Shown piece by piece: positions 53,428 through 64,000 of a stretch of 64,000 nucleotides of DNA. Below the pieces are notes generated by a model. That model was not told the origin of the DNA and ran no database searches. It worked only from the letters and a program-made list of their open reading frames with translations. The stretch comes from Azolla caroliniana (Eukaryota > Polypodiophyta). The stretch covers positions 434,001 through 498,000 of the forward strand of contig JBHGNT010000012.1 of assembly GCA_043228905.1 (NCBI GenBank), written 5' to 3'. A program made the translations under genes and the position numbers. Each line of letters opens with the position of its first letter. The first letter of the stretch is position 1.

Positions 53428-55160
53428 CTGCTCACTTAGCTCCCACTAAGTGGAAAACCAGAAAAATAAGTAACGACAGTAACAAACTGTTTGCCCTAAG
53501 TCATATTTATACACGTATGACTTTCGGGCTATTTACAAATATAGCCTCAAGAGCCCTTGGCAAACATATTCACAAATATGTCCCCGCATCCGGATCTCTC
53601 TCCGGGTACATTCGTCATCCGGCTCCGTAGCCGGGGTCTTCATCATCCGGCTCCGTAGCCGGGGTCTTCATCCGGCTTCATGCTGGGTACTCTTCATCCT
53701 CCGGTTCCGTAACCGCAACCGGGCTTGCCGTCATTCATCTCCGGACATCCCATCCGGAGGGACCGACATCCCAACAATACAAAGTACAAGATTGTGGACC
53801 GGAAGGTGAGGCCAATCGCGGCACCCTTGGCGGAGGGCAGCGAGGAGCGGATAAAAGGGATCGCATCAGACCCAAGTTTACGGAATCCGGCGGGCATAGG
53901 GCACCGGTTCACCGACATAACGCTACGGGAGCTCAAGGTCGGTGGGGGTGGCTTCCTACTGCCAGCGGAGGAGGACAGGTTTCAGAGAATGCTCAGAAGG
54001 CTTGGGAAAGCCTTCGCGTTCTCACCGGAGGAGATCGGGTGCGTGGACCCGACAATCGTTGAACCGATGGTGATCTTCATGGTACCGCATGTACCGTGGA
54101 ATCTCAAACCGATTCCGGTGCCGAGAGCTCACATCCCGAAGTTGATGGAGCTTCTAAAGCAGAAGGTGGAGATGGGTATCCTCGAACCGTCGAGTGCCCC
54201 GTATTCGAATCGGTGGTTTACGGTGCCGAAGAAGAACGGCACGCTACGCTTCATTCAGGACCTGCAACTGGTCAATAGGGTGACCATCCGTAATGCAGGA
54301 ATCAGACCGACCATAGACGAGTTCGTGGAGGCCTTCACTGGAAGATCGATCTATTCGGTCGGTGACTTATACTCGGGGTACGATCAGTTCCAACTAGCCG
54401 TGGAGAGCAGGGATATCACGACGATGCGAACTCCTCTCGGCCTGGTACAAATGTGTACCCTACCACAAGGAGGGACAAATTCGGTGGCGCATATAGTGAA
54501 CGCAATGAACAAGGTTCTTAGGGTCTGCATCTCGGACATCACCATGCCATTCTTGGAAGACATCCTGATAAAGGGGTGTTCGGTGGAAGATGCGGACGAG
54601 ACTGTCGGGACAGACGGATGCCAGAGGTTCATCGTGAACCACATCAACGATTGCGAGAAGGTGTTGCAGAGGCTCGAAAATGCACGACTCAACTTCTCCG
54701 GAGAAAAATCGGTGTTTGGGCAGTCGGAGATCCTGGTGGTTGGACACCTGTGCGGGCCTTACTGTAGGAAACCGTCTCCGGCAAAGGTAGAGACCATCTC
54801 CGCAATGAGGAACGATTGTGGGTCAGTTACGGAGGTCCGCAGATTCTTGGGTGCATGCGCATTCTACCACATCTAGATCCCGCACTACACGGAACCCCTC
54901 TACAGAGTATTGAAAAAGGGGCGTAACTTTGAGTGGAGGACGGAGCACACAGAGTCGGTACGGAGACTAAAGGAGGCGCTTACGGTAGCACCGGCTCTCC
55001 GAAAAGCGGTTTACGGCAAGGATGTCCCCATTTGCGTGACGGTGGACACGAGCCCGACCGGGATCGGGTGGGTAATCAGTCAAGAGGACAAGGACTGCGT
55101 ACGGTTCCCGATCCGGTTCGGGGCGAAGGTATTGAGCGAGCGGCAACGAGGATACGTCGA

Positions 55161-55235
55161 GCTCCACGTTCGTAACCTTTTTGGTCGTAGCCTCCTCATC
55201 TGTGCTTTGCCGTAGTCTAGAGTTGGTGTGTCCAT
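55161..55235. other. Junction between B1 and Copia D
   Basis: 75 bp not matching either element clearly. B1 similarity stops at GGATACG and Copia integrase similarity starts near 55236. Confidence 0.4.
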
Positions 55236-56911
55236 GACATGACCTATGATAGGCTCCGTATATTCAGATGCGAAGCTTACGCATTCATCCCGAGGGAGGA
55301 AAGGACCAAGGTTGCACCCCATGTACCAAAGTCCATATTTCTTGGTTATGGAACCGATGGTGAATTCAACTACCGACTATGGGACCCAGAGAATCGGAAA
55401 CTAATCTGGAGCAGTGATATAGTCTAAACCCTAAACCCTTCTCTCATAACAGAACCAACAGAAAATAGTTGGTAAAATGGTATCCTTCGAAGTTGACGAA
55501 GATGTCATAGGAGGATTGACTGACTAGGCCGAATTAGAGATTCGACAAACAGTCGAACTCAACCAAGCCGATAATACACCTGCCAACTCTGAATCAGTAA
55601 GAGGTCCACTAGTCGAAATGGATTCGACTAAGAGATTGGCCAACCAAGGCAAACTGAATTGACAAGAAAGGCAAAGCCACCAAGTGTCAAGTCGGAAAAG
55701 AAGGAGCCGAAAATGACAGAGTTAATTCGACCAACACACCCACAAAGGCTAAAAGGAAAAGCCGATCTGACTCGGCTAAGTCTCTTACCTCTAAGTCAAT
55801 CAATCCCGAAGAAGGGGAGGATGATGCGACATCAACGAAATCCTATTACAGGGGTGAATCATCCAACAGGACTCCTGACATAAGTGGTTCAATAAATGCC
55901 AATCGACAAACAAAGTCAATCGAAGGATCCGAACCGATCAATTCGGCCCCTAGGAGATCAGGACGAGTTTGAAGGCCGACAGAGTTCTACCAACTAGGCC
56001 TAGAGTACATCAACTACATTGATGCAGGCGAACCAAGCACATACGAAGAAGTTATAGCCGCACCAGATGTTGATACATGGCTGCAAGCAATGGGATCCGA
56101 GATGGACTCGATCCATTAGAACAATACATGGGAGCTGGTTGAACTACTAGTTGGAAGAAAGCCATTGCCCTGCGAATGGGTCTTCAGATACAAATTTGTA
56201 TCCAACTCAGAGAAGACCAAATACAAATCTCGACTCATCGTGAAGGGATTGAAACAATGACATGGGCACCAGTAGTCAAGATGACCACCCTTCGGCTCCT
56301 ACTTGGGGTCGTGGCGACATAAGACCTAGAGCTTGAGCAACTGGACGTCAAGACGACGTTCCTACATAGGGACTTGGACGAAGACATTTACATGTCTCAA
56401 CTAGCAGGCTTCACAACAACTTGGGAGGAAGGTCACCTCATATGCCGATTGAAGAAAAGCCTCTATGGCTTAAAACAAGCGTCGAGGATGTGATATTAGA
56501 AATTTGACTCCCACATCAGGCAGCTTGGATACCTCCAATCCGACTCCGACCCATCTCTATATACTCAACAACTAGCCAATGAGTTCCAGATCTAAAGCTA
56601 AAGCAAAGTCTTCAAGACAAGTTTGCGATCAAGGAACTTGGACAAGCCTGACACATACTGGGCATGAGGATAGAGCGAAATCGGACAACAAAGACTGTCC
56701 CAGTCCGACTATATTCAACATGGAGAATGTGAGGTCGTCATCAACTCCGCCACCAACGTCGATTCGACTATCATACAGAGACTCTCCTTTAATGGACGAG
56801 GAGAGAGAGCTCAATAGGAAGATACCCTATGCATCTGCGGTAGGAAGTATCATGTATGTGATGGTGGTGACCTGTCCTGACCTTGCCTATGTCGTAGGGG
56901 TCGTCAGTCGT

Positions 56912-57814
56912 TGTCGTGAAGATAACTCTTCACGATGTCGAAACAATGTTAAAACTCTATAGAAAGGCATTTCCCATCTGGATCTTGTGACGAGGAGCAT
57001 GTGCGATTTTTTGGTTCGTGAATCAGAGTTCAGAAGCCCAAGATATAGCCTTCAGAACGATTAATGCTACTCGAGACACAAATGTAATTATGTCAAACGG
57101 GAGATTCGAAATTAAATAAGAGCGATTTTGTAATTTCTCAAATGTATAATTACAAAATCGAATTTGTAAAATTTATCAATAAATAAATAAAATAATAAAT
57201 CACCTTGCATGAGCCGGTTTGTCAACCGCCTCAAGAGGGTGGTAGGGCGGTTGACCCCCCTATAAAAACCACCTCGATGGTGGCTAAAGGAAAAAGGGGA
57301 AGAAAGGAAGGAGGAAGAAAAAGCTAGTGAAGAAGCTCGTGTGGGTGTGGGATGCAGAGCTCGCCAAAGAAGTTGGTGTCCTGCATAAAACAAGACAAAA
57401 GGTAAAGAACAAAAAAGAAATAAAGAAAAGGAAGAAGTTGAAGTGGTGAATCTCAAACGCCTCTTGGTCAACAAAAGGTCGTGAGTTTGAATCCTTTAAA
57501 AACAACTTCTTGTGGTAAACAAACTTTGTAAGATAAATTTAGTATATATAAAGAGAAAGACAATTAATTTGAGAAAGGGGTTGAAGTGGTCTGTCTCAAA
57601 TGCTTCTTCTCAAATAGAGGTTGTGAGTTTGAGTCTTGCCAAGTACCTTTTGGCAAATAAATATTGTAAGTGGTGTTTTACAAATAAAATTCTTTTCGCG
57701 ACAACGTTGCATCTATCTTGCCTTCTCGGCTTCTTGTCCTCGCACCATCCACGTGATCATCCCCGAGTCACAGAACCCTGGCGGTTGCAACACACAACCA
57801 TAATCTTTACGACA
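56912..57814. mobile_element. 0.9-kb LTR-like insertion in Copia D
   Basis: Splits the Copia D phrase VVSR/YMSNP. Starts TGTCGTGAAGATAA and ends TTATCTTTACGACA-like (actual TAATCTTTACGACA), so the termini form a 14-bp inverted repeat with two mismatches. TATAAAAA at 57261-57268. No coding capacity. Target duplication is not clean. It could be a solo LTR or a TRIM-like element. Confidence 0.65.
57432..57669. repeat. Duplicated tRNA-like segment
   Basis: Two diverged copies of about 95 bp (57432-57530 and 57578-57669), each with TTGAAGTGGT, TCTCAAA and GTGAGTTTGA(A/G)TC, resembling box A and box B of a tRNA-derived (SINE-like) sequence. Not a working tRNA. Confidence 0.5.
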
Positions 57815-58781
57815 CCGCTACATGTCGAACCCAGGACTGAAGCATTGGGAGACCATCTAGAACATCTTCAAATATCTAAGAGGAACCGAAGATATACAAC
57901 TAACATTCGGATTGGCAAATCCGACTAAAGTCGAAGGGCATACCGACTCCGACTATGCCGGAAATACGGACAATCGGAAGTCAACATCAAGCTATGTTTT
58001 CACCTATGGCGGCGTATTCATATCATGGAGGTCGAAGTTGCAAGAGTGCACAACCATGTTTACCACAAAGGCTTAGTACATAGCAGCATCAGAGGCAGCA
58101 AAGGAAGCAATCTGGGTGCACCAACTGTCAGCCGACTTCTCAGCGACAAGACAAATCGGCCATCCAGCGCCGACCATCTATTGCAACTCACAAAGTGCAA
58201 TATACCTCATTCGGAACTCAATCTATCATGCGAAGATGAAACGCATTGAAGTATGGTTTCATCATATTTGGGAGCTCGTAACAGAGAAGAAGCTCGAAGT
58301 CTGGAAGATCGACACTAACGTGAACATTGTTGATTGCCTGACGAAGCCACTCCCAGAACAACGCTTTAGAGCACTAAGGACAAGGATGGAACTACGACAA
58401 GCGACCGAGCCGAAGAGCGCTGAGAAGGAGCAGAAGGTAAGTCAAAGACCAACCGATTCAAACAAGCCAGCCCGGATGACTAGCCGAATCAGGCTAGATA
58501 CTGACTCTACCTCTACCGACTTGATTATGTGGCCACTGACTTGTGTCTATACCGAAGAGCGTCGAGAAGGAGTAGAAGGTAAGTCAAGGACCAACCGATT
58601 CAAACAAGCTAGCCCGAATGACTAGCCGAATCAGGCTAGATGCCGACTCAACCTCTAACGACTTGGCTATGTGCTGACTAACTTGTATCTATAACTTTAG
58701 ATCAAATTGTAATCTAGGTTTACGGGCGAGATAACCCCTTACCATTGTATGGAGAAAGAGTAGTCCTTTTATAGGGGAGTT

Positions 58782-59256
58782 TGTTGGCGTAAAAGGTCGA
58801 CTCTATTATAGATCTAGGTACTAAAGTAAGCTTAAGATAAGGATAAAGAAATGAAAGATAGAAAGGAGAAAGAGAAAGAAGGGTGCTGATCCACCCGACC
58901 ACCCCCGAGCGAAGGGATCGAGACGGACTCGAGCCTCGATCGGCGTCCCACCACCGCCGTGGCGTCGAGTCGTACCTGGTGCTGGCGCGCTCGCTACAAG
59001 AGTTGACCCACCACACGAGCAGAGTCTCGATGTAGTCGAAAGATCCTCAAATGAGGGTAGCTAGGCCTCTTATTTATAGCGATACCCAAGGCCCCCAGGC
59101 AAGTTCACACTTGACCTAATGGGTTGTCTCAATCCCGAGGATTAAAAGTAATCATCCCCTTCTTTACACTCTCGTTTAACCCTCACACTTATCCACGTGT
59201 ATAGAATACTACGGTAAATTCTTACCACGGGATATTATATGGTCATGCCCGTAACA
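58782..59256 (-). repeat. C2 3' LTR
   Basis: 475 bp. Minus strand starts TGTTACGGGCATGACC and ends ACGCCAACA. A TATA-like CTATAAATAAGAG is present on the minus strand near 59073-59085. The polypurine tract AAAGAGGGGAGTA is at 59257-59269. The bases after the LTR are AACTC; the partner is outside the window. Confidence 0.82.
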
Positions 59257-59774
59257 TACTCCCCTCTTTAAAACATTGCACTCTTGCAATGGAAAGTTAG
59301 GGAAGTTAGTTCTAAGAGTATTTTCGCGTTCCCATGTGGCATCTTTTATTGATTTATCCATCCATTTTATTTTAAATTCTCGGATTTCTTTAGTACGTAA
59401 TTTTTTTGTTTTAACATCGAGAATTCTTTCTGGTACATGTGGTTTAGAAGATATTTCTTCAGAAGTAACCAGAGTTTCAGTCGTAACTGTATTGTCGCCA
59501 GAACCTAGAAGTTCTTTTAGACGACTCACATGAAAGACTGGATGAATTCCGACACCATCGGGAAGAGCGAGATGATAGGCTGATGACCCAATGCGTTTGA
59601 GGAATGTAAAAGGTGCACAAAACCGTGGGCTAACTTAGCGCACTTACCCGTAGACAATGTCTTAGAATTGTGAGGTACATGTAAAAATACCTTCTGTCCA
59701 GGGTTGAATACACGAGGTTGCCTATGATGATCGGCATAAAAACGCGCTCTATCTTGAGCTGTTTTTATATTATC
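59209..59774 (-). pseudogene. C2 integrase C-terminus with chromodomain
   Basis: Contains PGQKVFLHVP, a frameshift near 59620, then FHVSRLKELLG and a chromodomain-like segment PERILDVKTKKLRTKEIREF followed by KIKWMDKSIKDATWERE (typical spacing of chromovirus chromodomains). It directs integration to particular chromatin. The reading extends into the LTR start before its stop at 59209, as in many chromoviruses. Confidence 0.82.
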
Positions 59775-60536
59775 TCATGCAATATGCAACATATCTTGCA
59801 TATCCCGAAGAAATTTTTGCGTACTTCGCAACTCATCATGATGTATATTAACATCAATCGGGGCTCGTGGCTGAAAACCATACATCAACATAAAAGGACT
59901 ATATCCCGTCGACGTATGCTTGGAGCTGTTATAAGCAAACTCCAAAATTGGGAGATAACGTTCCCATTTTGTTGGTTTTGCACCAATGTATGCTCGAAAC
60001 ATGTCCTCAATAATTTGATTTACTCGTTCTGTCTGTCCATCGGATTGAGGATGATCCGTGGAGCTCATGCTCAACGTAGTTTCTAACTTCTTAAAGACTT
60101 GCGTCCAGAAGTCACTAGTAAACTTTGGATCTCGATCACTCACGATATCCATCGGTAACCCATAAAAACGAAACAATTCATCAACGAATTGGTAAGCCAA
60201 TTCAGGAGCTGTTACCGTGGTTTTAGTAGCAATAAATCTGGCCATTTTAGTTAGTCGATCAACGACAACCCAGATGGCATCATGACCTTTTTGGGTGCGA
60301 GGAAGGCTAACAATAAAATCCATGGATATACTTTCCCACTTATTATTGGGAATGTCCAAGGGATGTAAAAGTCTTGCGGCTTTAAGTCGCTCGGCTTTGT
60401 TAACCTGACACTGGTGACATTTAGTCACATAGCTATGTATGTCAGGACGCATCTTAGGCCAATAAAATTGAGTGGAGATGAGAACGAGTGTACGATGTAT
60501 TCCAGGGTGCCCTGCTGAGGGTGCATCATGGCATTA
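59775..60536 (-). pseudogene. C2 integrase zinc and catalytic domains
   Basis: Same frame as RT, separated by a TAA at 60536-60534. Zinc domain CHDAPSAGHPGIHRTL...CHQCQVNKAE. DDE core SMDFIVSLPR, IVSDRDPKFTSDFW and DGQTERVNQIIEDM, all three catalytic residues kept. Ends at a TGA (DMLHIA stop DNIKTAQ) near 59775. Confidence 0.9.
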
Positions 60537-63071
60537 AAAAAGAATCATCTTTTTGACCTTGGGTAAATCTGGAACACAAACCTTCCCATTACGGTAGAGC
60601 AAACCATTAGCAATGTGGAAGTAATCCTTCGAGGATGTGGTGGTGTCTGTTCCAGACTCAACTCTTGCCCAGTATTTTGCGAAATAACTGTCATCAGGAT
60701 ACTTTCCTCGAAGGTGATCATAAAGATCTGATGATATTGCAGTGAAGCTAAGCATGTTAACTTCACGGATGCGACTTAGTGCATCAGCGACAGTGTTCAT
60801 GGAACCTTTACGATATCGTATGGAAAAATCAAAGTCCTGGATGAGATCAGCCCATCGTGCCTTACGACCTTTCAGGTCTTGTTGGTCACAAAAATATTTC
60901 AAGGACTCGTGGTCCGTAGTTACCACAAAGTGATTTCCATAAAGATAATGGCACCATGCTTTGAGCGCATGTATAACTGCAAATAATTCCTTTTCTTGAA
61001 CGGTATACCGACATTGAGCAGAATCAAGTTTCTTACTCTCGAATGTTATTGGTTTACCATCTTGATACAAGACAGCACCTATAGCATAATCGCTTGCATC
61101 GGTTTCAACCTCAAAAGGTTTTGAAGGATCAGGTAAAAGAAGTGAAGGAGCCTTGCAAACCAGGTCCTTGAGTTCCTTAAAGGCAAGGTCTAGTGTAGCA
61201 TTCCACACAATAGGTTTTGTAGACTTACGCGTTTGACCTTTTAAAAGATCAGTAAACGGCGTCGTCAATTGGGAGTAATTACGAAGAGACTTTCGCAAAA
61301 ACCCCACAAAACCAAGGAATGATCGAACTTCTCGAATATTCCGAAGAGTGGGCCAAAGCTTGATTTTCTCAATGCGAGAAGGATCAATTTCAACTCCTCG
61401 TTCGGTTATGAGATGTCCTAGATAAGTAATTGATTTCTTGAAGAACTCACATTTTGAGATCTTCGCATAAAACTGTTTGTCATGCAATGATTGTAAAACA
61501 AAGCGGACATGTCTAGCATGTTCTTGTAATGTACGGCTATAAACTAAAATATCATCCAAGAAAATAACGACAAATTTTCCAAGTTGTTCTCGGAAAATGT
61601 CATTCATTTCTTGTTGAAAAGTAGCCGGAGCATTGGTCAAACCAAAAGGCATAACCAAAAACTCGTAATGGCCATAGCGCGTACGAAATGCCGTTTTAGG
61701 AACATCGTCCTCACTTATTCGTATTTGATGGTAGCCAGTATGGAGATCAAGTTTCGTAAAATACCAAGCTCCCTGGAGACGGTCAATTAGATCGTCAACC
61801 CGGGGCAATGGATACGAATTCTTGATCGTCACTTTATTCAAGCGTCGGTAATTAATACACATACGGCATGTGCCCTCTTTCTTTTTAACCAAGAGAACTG
61901 GTGCACCCCATGGAGATTTACTATAACGTATATAACCCATTCGTAAATAGTCCTTGAGTTGCTTAGATACCTCATCTTCTTCGGATCGACTTAAGTGATA
62001 CGGAGGTATACTTATTGGTGCAACACCAGGTACAATATCTATACGATGGTCTATATTACGTTTAGGAGGTAACCCATCAGGTAGTTCACTTGGAAAAACA
62101 TCATGAAAATCATTTAAGATTTCATCAAGTTGTTGTTCAAAATATGTTAATTGAATCGGGACATTATCGATATTGTAAACGTGAATGTCCGGATCAAGTA
62201 CACAATAAAATAACGTAGAACAAGACAACTCGGATATTGATGGACACGAGGAAACAATCGAGAGGGATTGTTTTTTTACACATTGAATAAAGTGCGTACA
62301 ATCGTTCAGTACAAAAGAAATGGAATGACGAACCCAATCAATAAATAAAGAAGAGTTTTTATTATAAAACCAGGGATAACCCAGTATTACATCGGTGGTA
62401 CAAAGATTCATTACATGGAAGTCTACTTCCTCTATATAAGTATCAATAGAAATTCCTAATGAATGAATCGCCCCGTTGATGTATTGTACTCTTCCATCAG
62501 CCAAGTGCACCATGTAGGTGTGATCACTTACGGTGGGTTGGATTCCCCATATCTGAACCAAACGATCATTCACAAAATTGTGTGAGCTTCCCGAATCAAA
62601 TAAAAATTGTACGGGAGATCCATTGATATACCCGTTTGCACATAGTAAATCATTGGGACCCAATACATAGTGAGGGAAAGAACATTGACAATTACTTAAA
62701 TGATGTGTATAGACGTGAAGGACATTAGGAATCTGACCTTTATGGTCTGCAACTTTAGCTTTGTTGTCGTGCTCTTTCCGTTGGAGCTTTCGACATTGAT
62801 CTTTTGTATGACCCTTCTTTTTGCAGAATACACAAAAAGGATGTTGTCGCTTACAATCGCGATCCAGGAATTCGTTGGGTGTCTTGCGTTTCCCAACAAA
62901 TTGCGACTGCTTAGTCCCGGGCGCTTCGTTGGGTTTGTTATGGTCCTTCTTCGAAGTGCGTTGATAGTGAAGAACTATTTCAACAGCCTCTTCGAAGGAT
63001 TTTGGATCCTTATCGTGCACTATCCAGTGATAGTCCGAATTGGGGATGCCATTGACAAAACAAGCTATCAT
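60537..63071 (-). CDS. C2 gag end, protease, reverse transcriptase, RNase H
   Basis: 845 codons without a break (start as read from 63071; the true start is in gag further upstream). Gag zinc knuckle [14 protein letters not shown]. Protease [17 protein letters not shown] with canonical [64 protein letters not shown] and the catalytic [12 protein letters not shown]. RNase [21 protein letters not shown] and [15 protein letters not shown]. It is the longest intact retroelement frame in the window. Confidence 0.93.
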
Positions 63072-63673
63072 TCAATTGTCCCCTTCTAGACCCGATTTTT
63101 GGATTTGGGTTCTAGCATGGTGAACATAGTCTTCTAGCAAGGAAAATTTCCTGCTAGAGAGGTTCATTAAAGCTTGTGCTGCCTCGGTTCGAGAGGGAGG
63201 TTGCAGAAATTGGCCCTTAAAAACCGTGACAAAATCTGTCCAGGTATCGGGCAATTTCCCCATAGTATGGAGGCCACGCCACCAGGCGGCGGCCTTACCC
63301 CCGAGTTCTCGGCCGACATATGCAATCTTCGTACTATCTGGCGTGGGATAGAGCTCAAAATGAGACTCCCATCGTCCCAGCCATGTGTGCAGATTGCTTC
63401 TTCGGTTCTTTCCTTTTTGTCTCCGGTAAATGGCTTAACGACAAATGATGGTTCACCTTGTCGCTCATCAGGTCTATTAGTCTCACGTTGTAGACTAATG
63501 ACACATGCCTCAAGAGCACTCTGAGATTGCCGAAGTTCGGTCATCTGTTGAGCGGTGAAACTAAGGTATTGGGTTATTTGTGCCAAATACATCTCAGTGG
63601 ACATTTGTCCAGGAGGATTCCCTTGACTTCCTTCCGCTTGAACGGATGACATCGGGTCGTTAATTTGAGCCAT
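63072..63673 (-). pseudogene. C2 gag N-terminal part
   Basis: ATG at 63673: MAQINDPMSSVQAEGSQGNP, then ERQGEPSFVVKPFTGDKKER. The frame changes near 63390 and again near 63260 to GKLPDTWTDFVTVFKGQFLQ, joining the main frame across a stop near 63078-63090. Start matches C1. Confidence 0.82.
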
Positions 63674-64000
63674 TAAAGATTATTTCTGGAAAAGAAATAG
63701 GATAAGGTCAGAGATATAGTCATAACATCATGTCGTGATGTAAACATATCATGGGCGAGCATTTATCGATATCATTATCTCACATCAATACCCCTCTAGA
63801 CGTATGAGATGAGGTTCAAGATCAAGTTACTATGGTAACACAAAGGTGTTTTAAAAACCATGGGGGTGACAAATAAATGTCTTTCCCTGATCTCTATATC
63901 GATTTTTTCATGGTGGCTCCCCGAGGCTCAACCATGTATGTTCGCGTCATGAATTGTTTATACACGAAAAAAATGTTAATAATAAACTATGTTTCGGTGC
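63674..64000 (-). other. C2 leader
   Basis: Non-coding 5' leader, about 75-80% similar by eye to 20285-20610 of C1. It contains short conserved ATGs (ACATGGT, CACCATGAAAAAATCG). The PBS and 5' LTR are not in the window. Confidence 0.65.

Larger units (their letters stand above)
52919..53776 (-). mobile_element. Copia derivative with one LTR and a stub of the second
   Basis: 858 bp with a perfect ATACA duplication (52914-52918, 53777-53781). On the minus strand: 658-bp LTR (53776-53119), 2 bp, PBS, gag start (53088-52931), then only the last 12 bp of a 3' LTR (TGTTGAAGACAG at 52919-52930 on the plus strand). All pol and nearly all of the 3' LTR are absent although both outer borders are intact. 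Confidence 0.92.
21224..55160 (+). mobile_element. Gypsy element B1, host of most insertions in the window
   Basis: B1 is pieced together from 21224-22759, 32728-33179, 51720-52918 and 53782-55160. The reading frame rejoins exactly at each junction. It has a 5' LTR, PBS, gag, protease, RT and part of RNase H, then is cut at 55160. Integrase and 3' LTR are lost. Insertions are A2 at 22760-32722, B3 at 33180-51715 and a Copia derivative at 52919-53776. Confidence 0.9.
52550..55160 (+). pseudogene. B1 pol: reverse transcriptase and start of RNase H
   Basis: Open in the -1 frame from 52550 (LERAFKAWGRGSLD, GRKFGFSENGGCTIANV) to the Copia insertion at 52918, then again in frame from 53782 (KYKIVDRKVRPIAAPLAEGS) to TAG 54874. 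RT: FTVPKKNGTLRFIQDLQLVN, SVGDLYSGYDQFQLAV. The catalytic box is FLEDIL, with Glu in place of the first Asp, so the enzyme would be inactive. RNase H ICVTVDTSPTGIGWVISQED follows. The element is cut at about 55160. Confidence 0.88.
55236..58700 (+). pseudogene. Copia element D, decayed pol
   Basis: The integrase end (YDRLRIFRCEAYAFIPREER, PKSIFLGYGTDGEFNYRLWD) is at 55240-55430, followed by a Ser/Lys-rich linker. RT begins near 56085 (MGSEMDSI, WELVELLVGRKPLPCEWVFR) and shows LEQLDVKTTFLHRDLDEDIY and CRLKKSLYGLKQASRM, then YASAVGSIMYVMVVTCPDLA. It is interrupted at 56912-57814 and continues MSNPGLKHWETIWNIFKYLR, then RNase H (YCNSQSAIYLIRNSIYHAKM, VDCLTKPLPEQRF near 58330-58370). About 58440-58700 has a duplicated non-coding tail. 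Many stops and frameshifts; no LTRs identified; 5' half missing. Confidence 0.85.
58782..64000 (-). mobile_element. Chromovirus C2, runs off the right edge
   Basis: 3' LTR at 58782-59256, PPT, chromodomain, integrase, RNase H, RT, protease, gag and leader, all on the minus strand. The 5' LTR would lie beyond base 64000. Only a few lesions, so younger than A1 or D. Confidence 0.9.

Noticed and set aside
55424-55440. CTAAACCCTAAACCC, telomere-like repeat
   Set aside because: Only two units inside a decayed Copia linker; too short for an interstitial telomere.

Overview
The window looks like nuclear DNA from a land plant with a large, retrotransposon-packed genome, possibly a non-seed plant; I cannot name the species. 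The evidence is one host gene of plant type (a UPL3/UPL4-like HECT ubiquitin ligase with spliced exons), Ty3/Gypsy chromovirus and non-chromovirus lineages, Ty1/Copia LTRs with a tRNA-iMet primer site, and an APE-type LINE. Nothing in it looks bacterial.

Layout. 1-10070 (minus): 5' part of the UPL3/4-like gene, six exons seen. A 5.96-kb intron 1 carries a dead LINE, and intron 5 carries tandem repeats. 10071-11844: gene flank rich in microsatellites. 11845-19040: old, 5'-truncated Gypsy copy (A1), broken by two solo LTRs. 19041-21223: AT-rich DNA, a 56-bp tandem repeat and the 5' end of a chromovirus (C1). 21224-55160: one Gypsy element (B1, plus strand) swollen from about 6 kb to 34 kb by insertions. 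Inside B1 lie A2 (22760-32722, complete, two 436-bp LTRs), B3 (33180-51715, opposite strand) and a one-LTR Copia derivative (52919-53776). Inside B3 lie a solo Copia LTR and B2 (39552-50570, plus strand). Inside the 5' LTR of B2 lies a 5'-truncated LINE (40167-44239). 55220-58700: decayed Copia pol, split by a 0.9-kb LTR-like insertion. 58782-64000 (minus): chromovirus C2, running off the window end.

Most junctions resolve to the base: the target reading frames rejoin exactly across insertions, and target-site duplications are visible (ATACA, GGGGA, TTGTA, GCCGC/GTCGC, ACGG). This gives a relative order of events.

Three points deserve most attention. (1) Family A carries a long extra ORF between integrase and the 3' LTR (29458-32232). 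It is recognisable in the much older copy A1, so it was under selection. (2) In all three family-B copies gag-pro ends at the same stop directly after a U5 run, and pol is open in the -1 frame from that point, which suggests programmed -1 frameshifting. (3) The Copia LTR family carries a variable-number 54-bp minisatellite upstream of its TATA box. Most nonsense codons in these elements fit C-to-T change of CAA, CAG or CGA, the pattern expected from methylated-cytosine decay.
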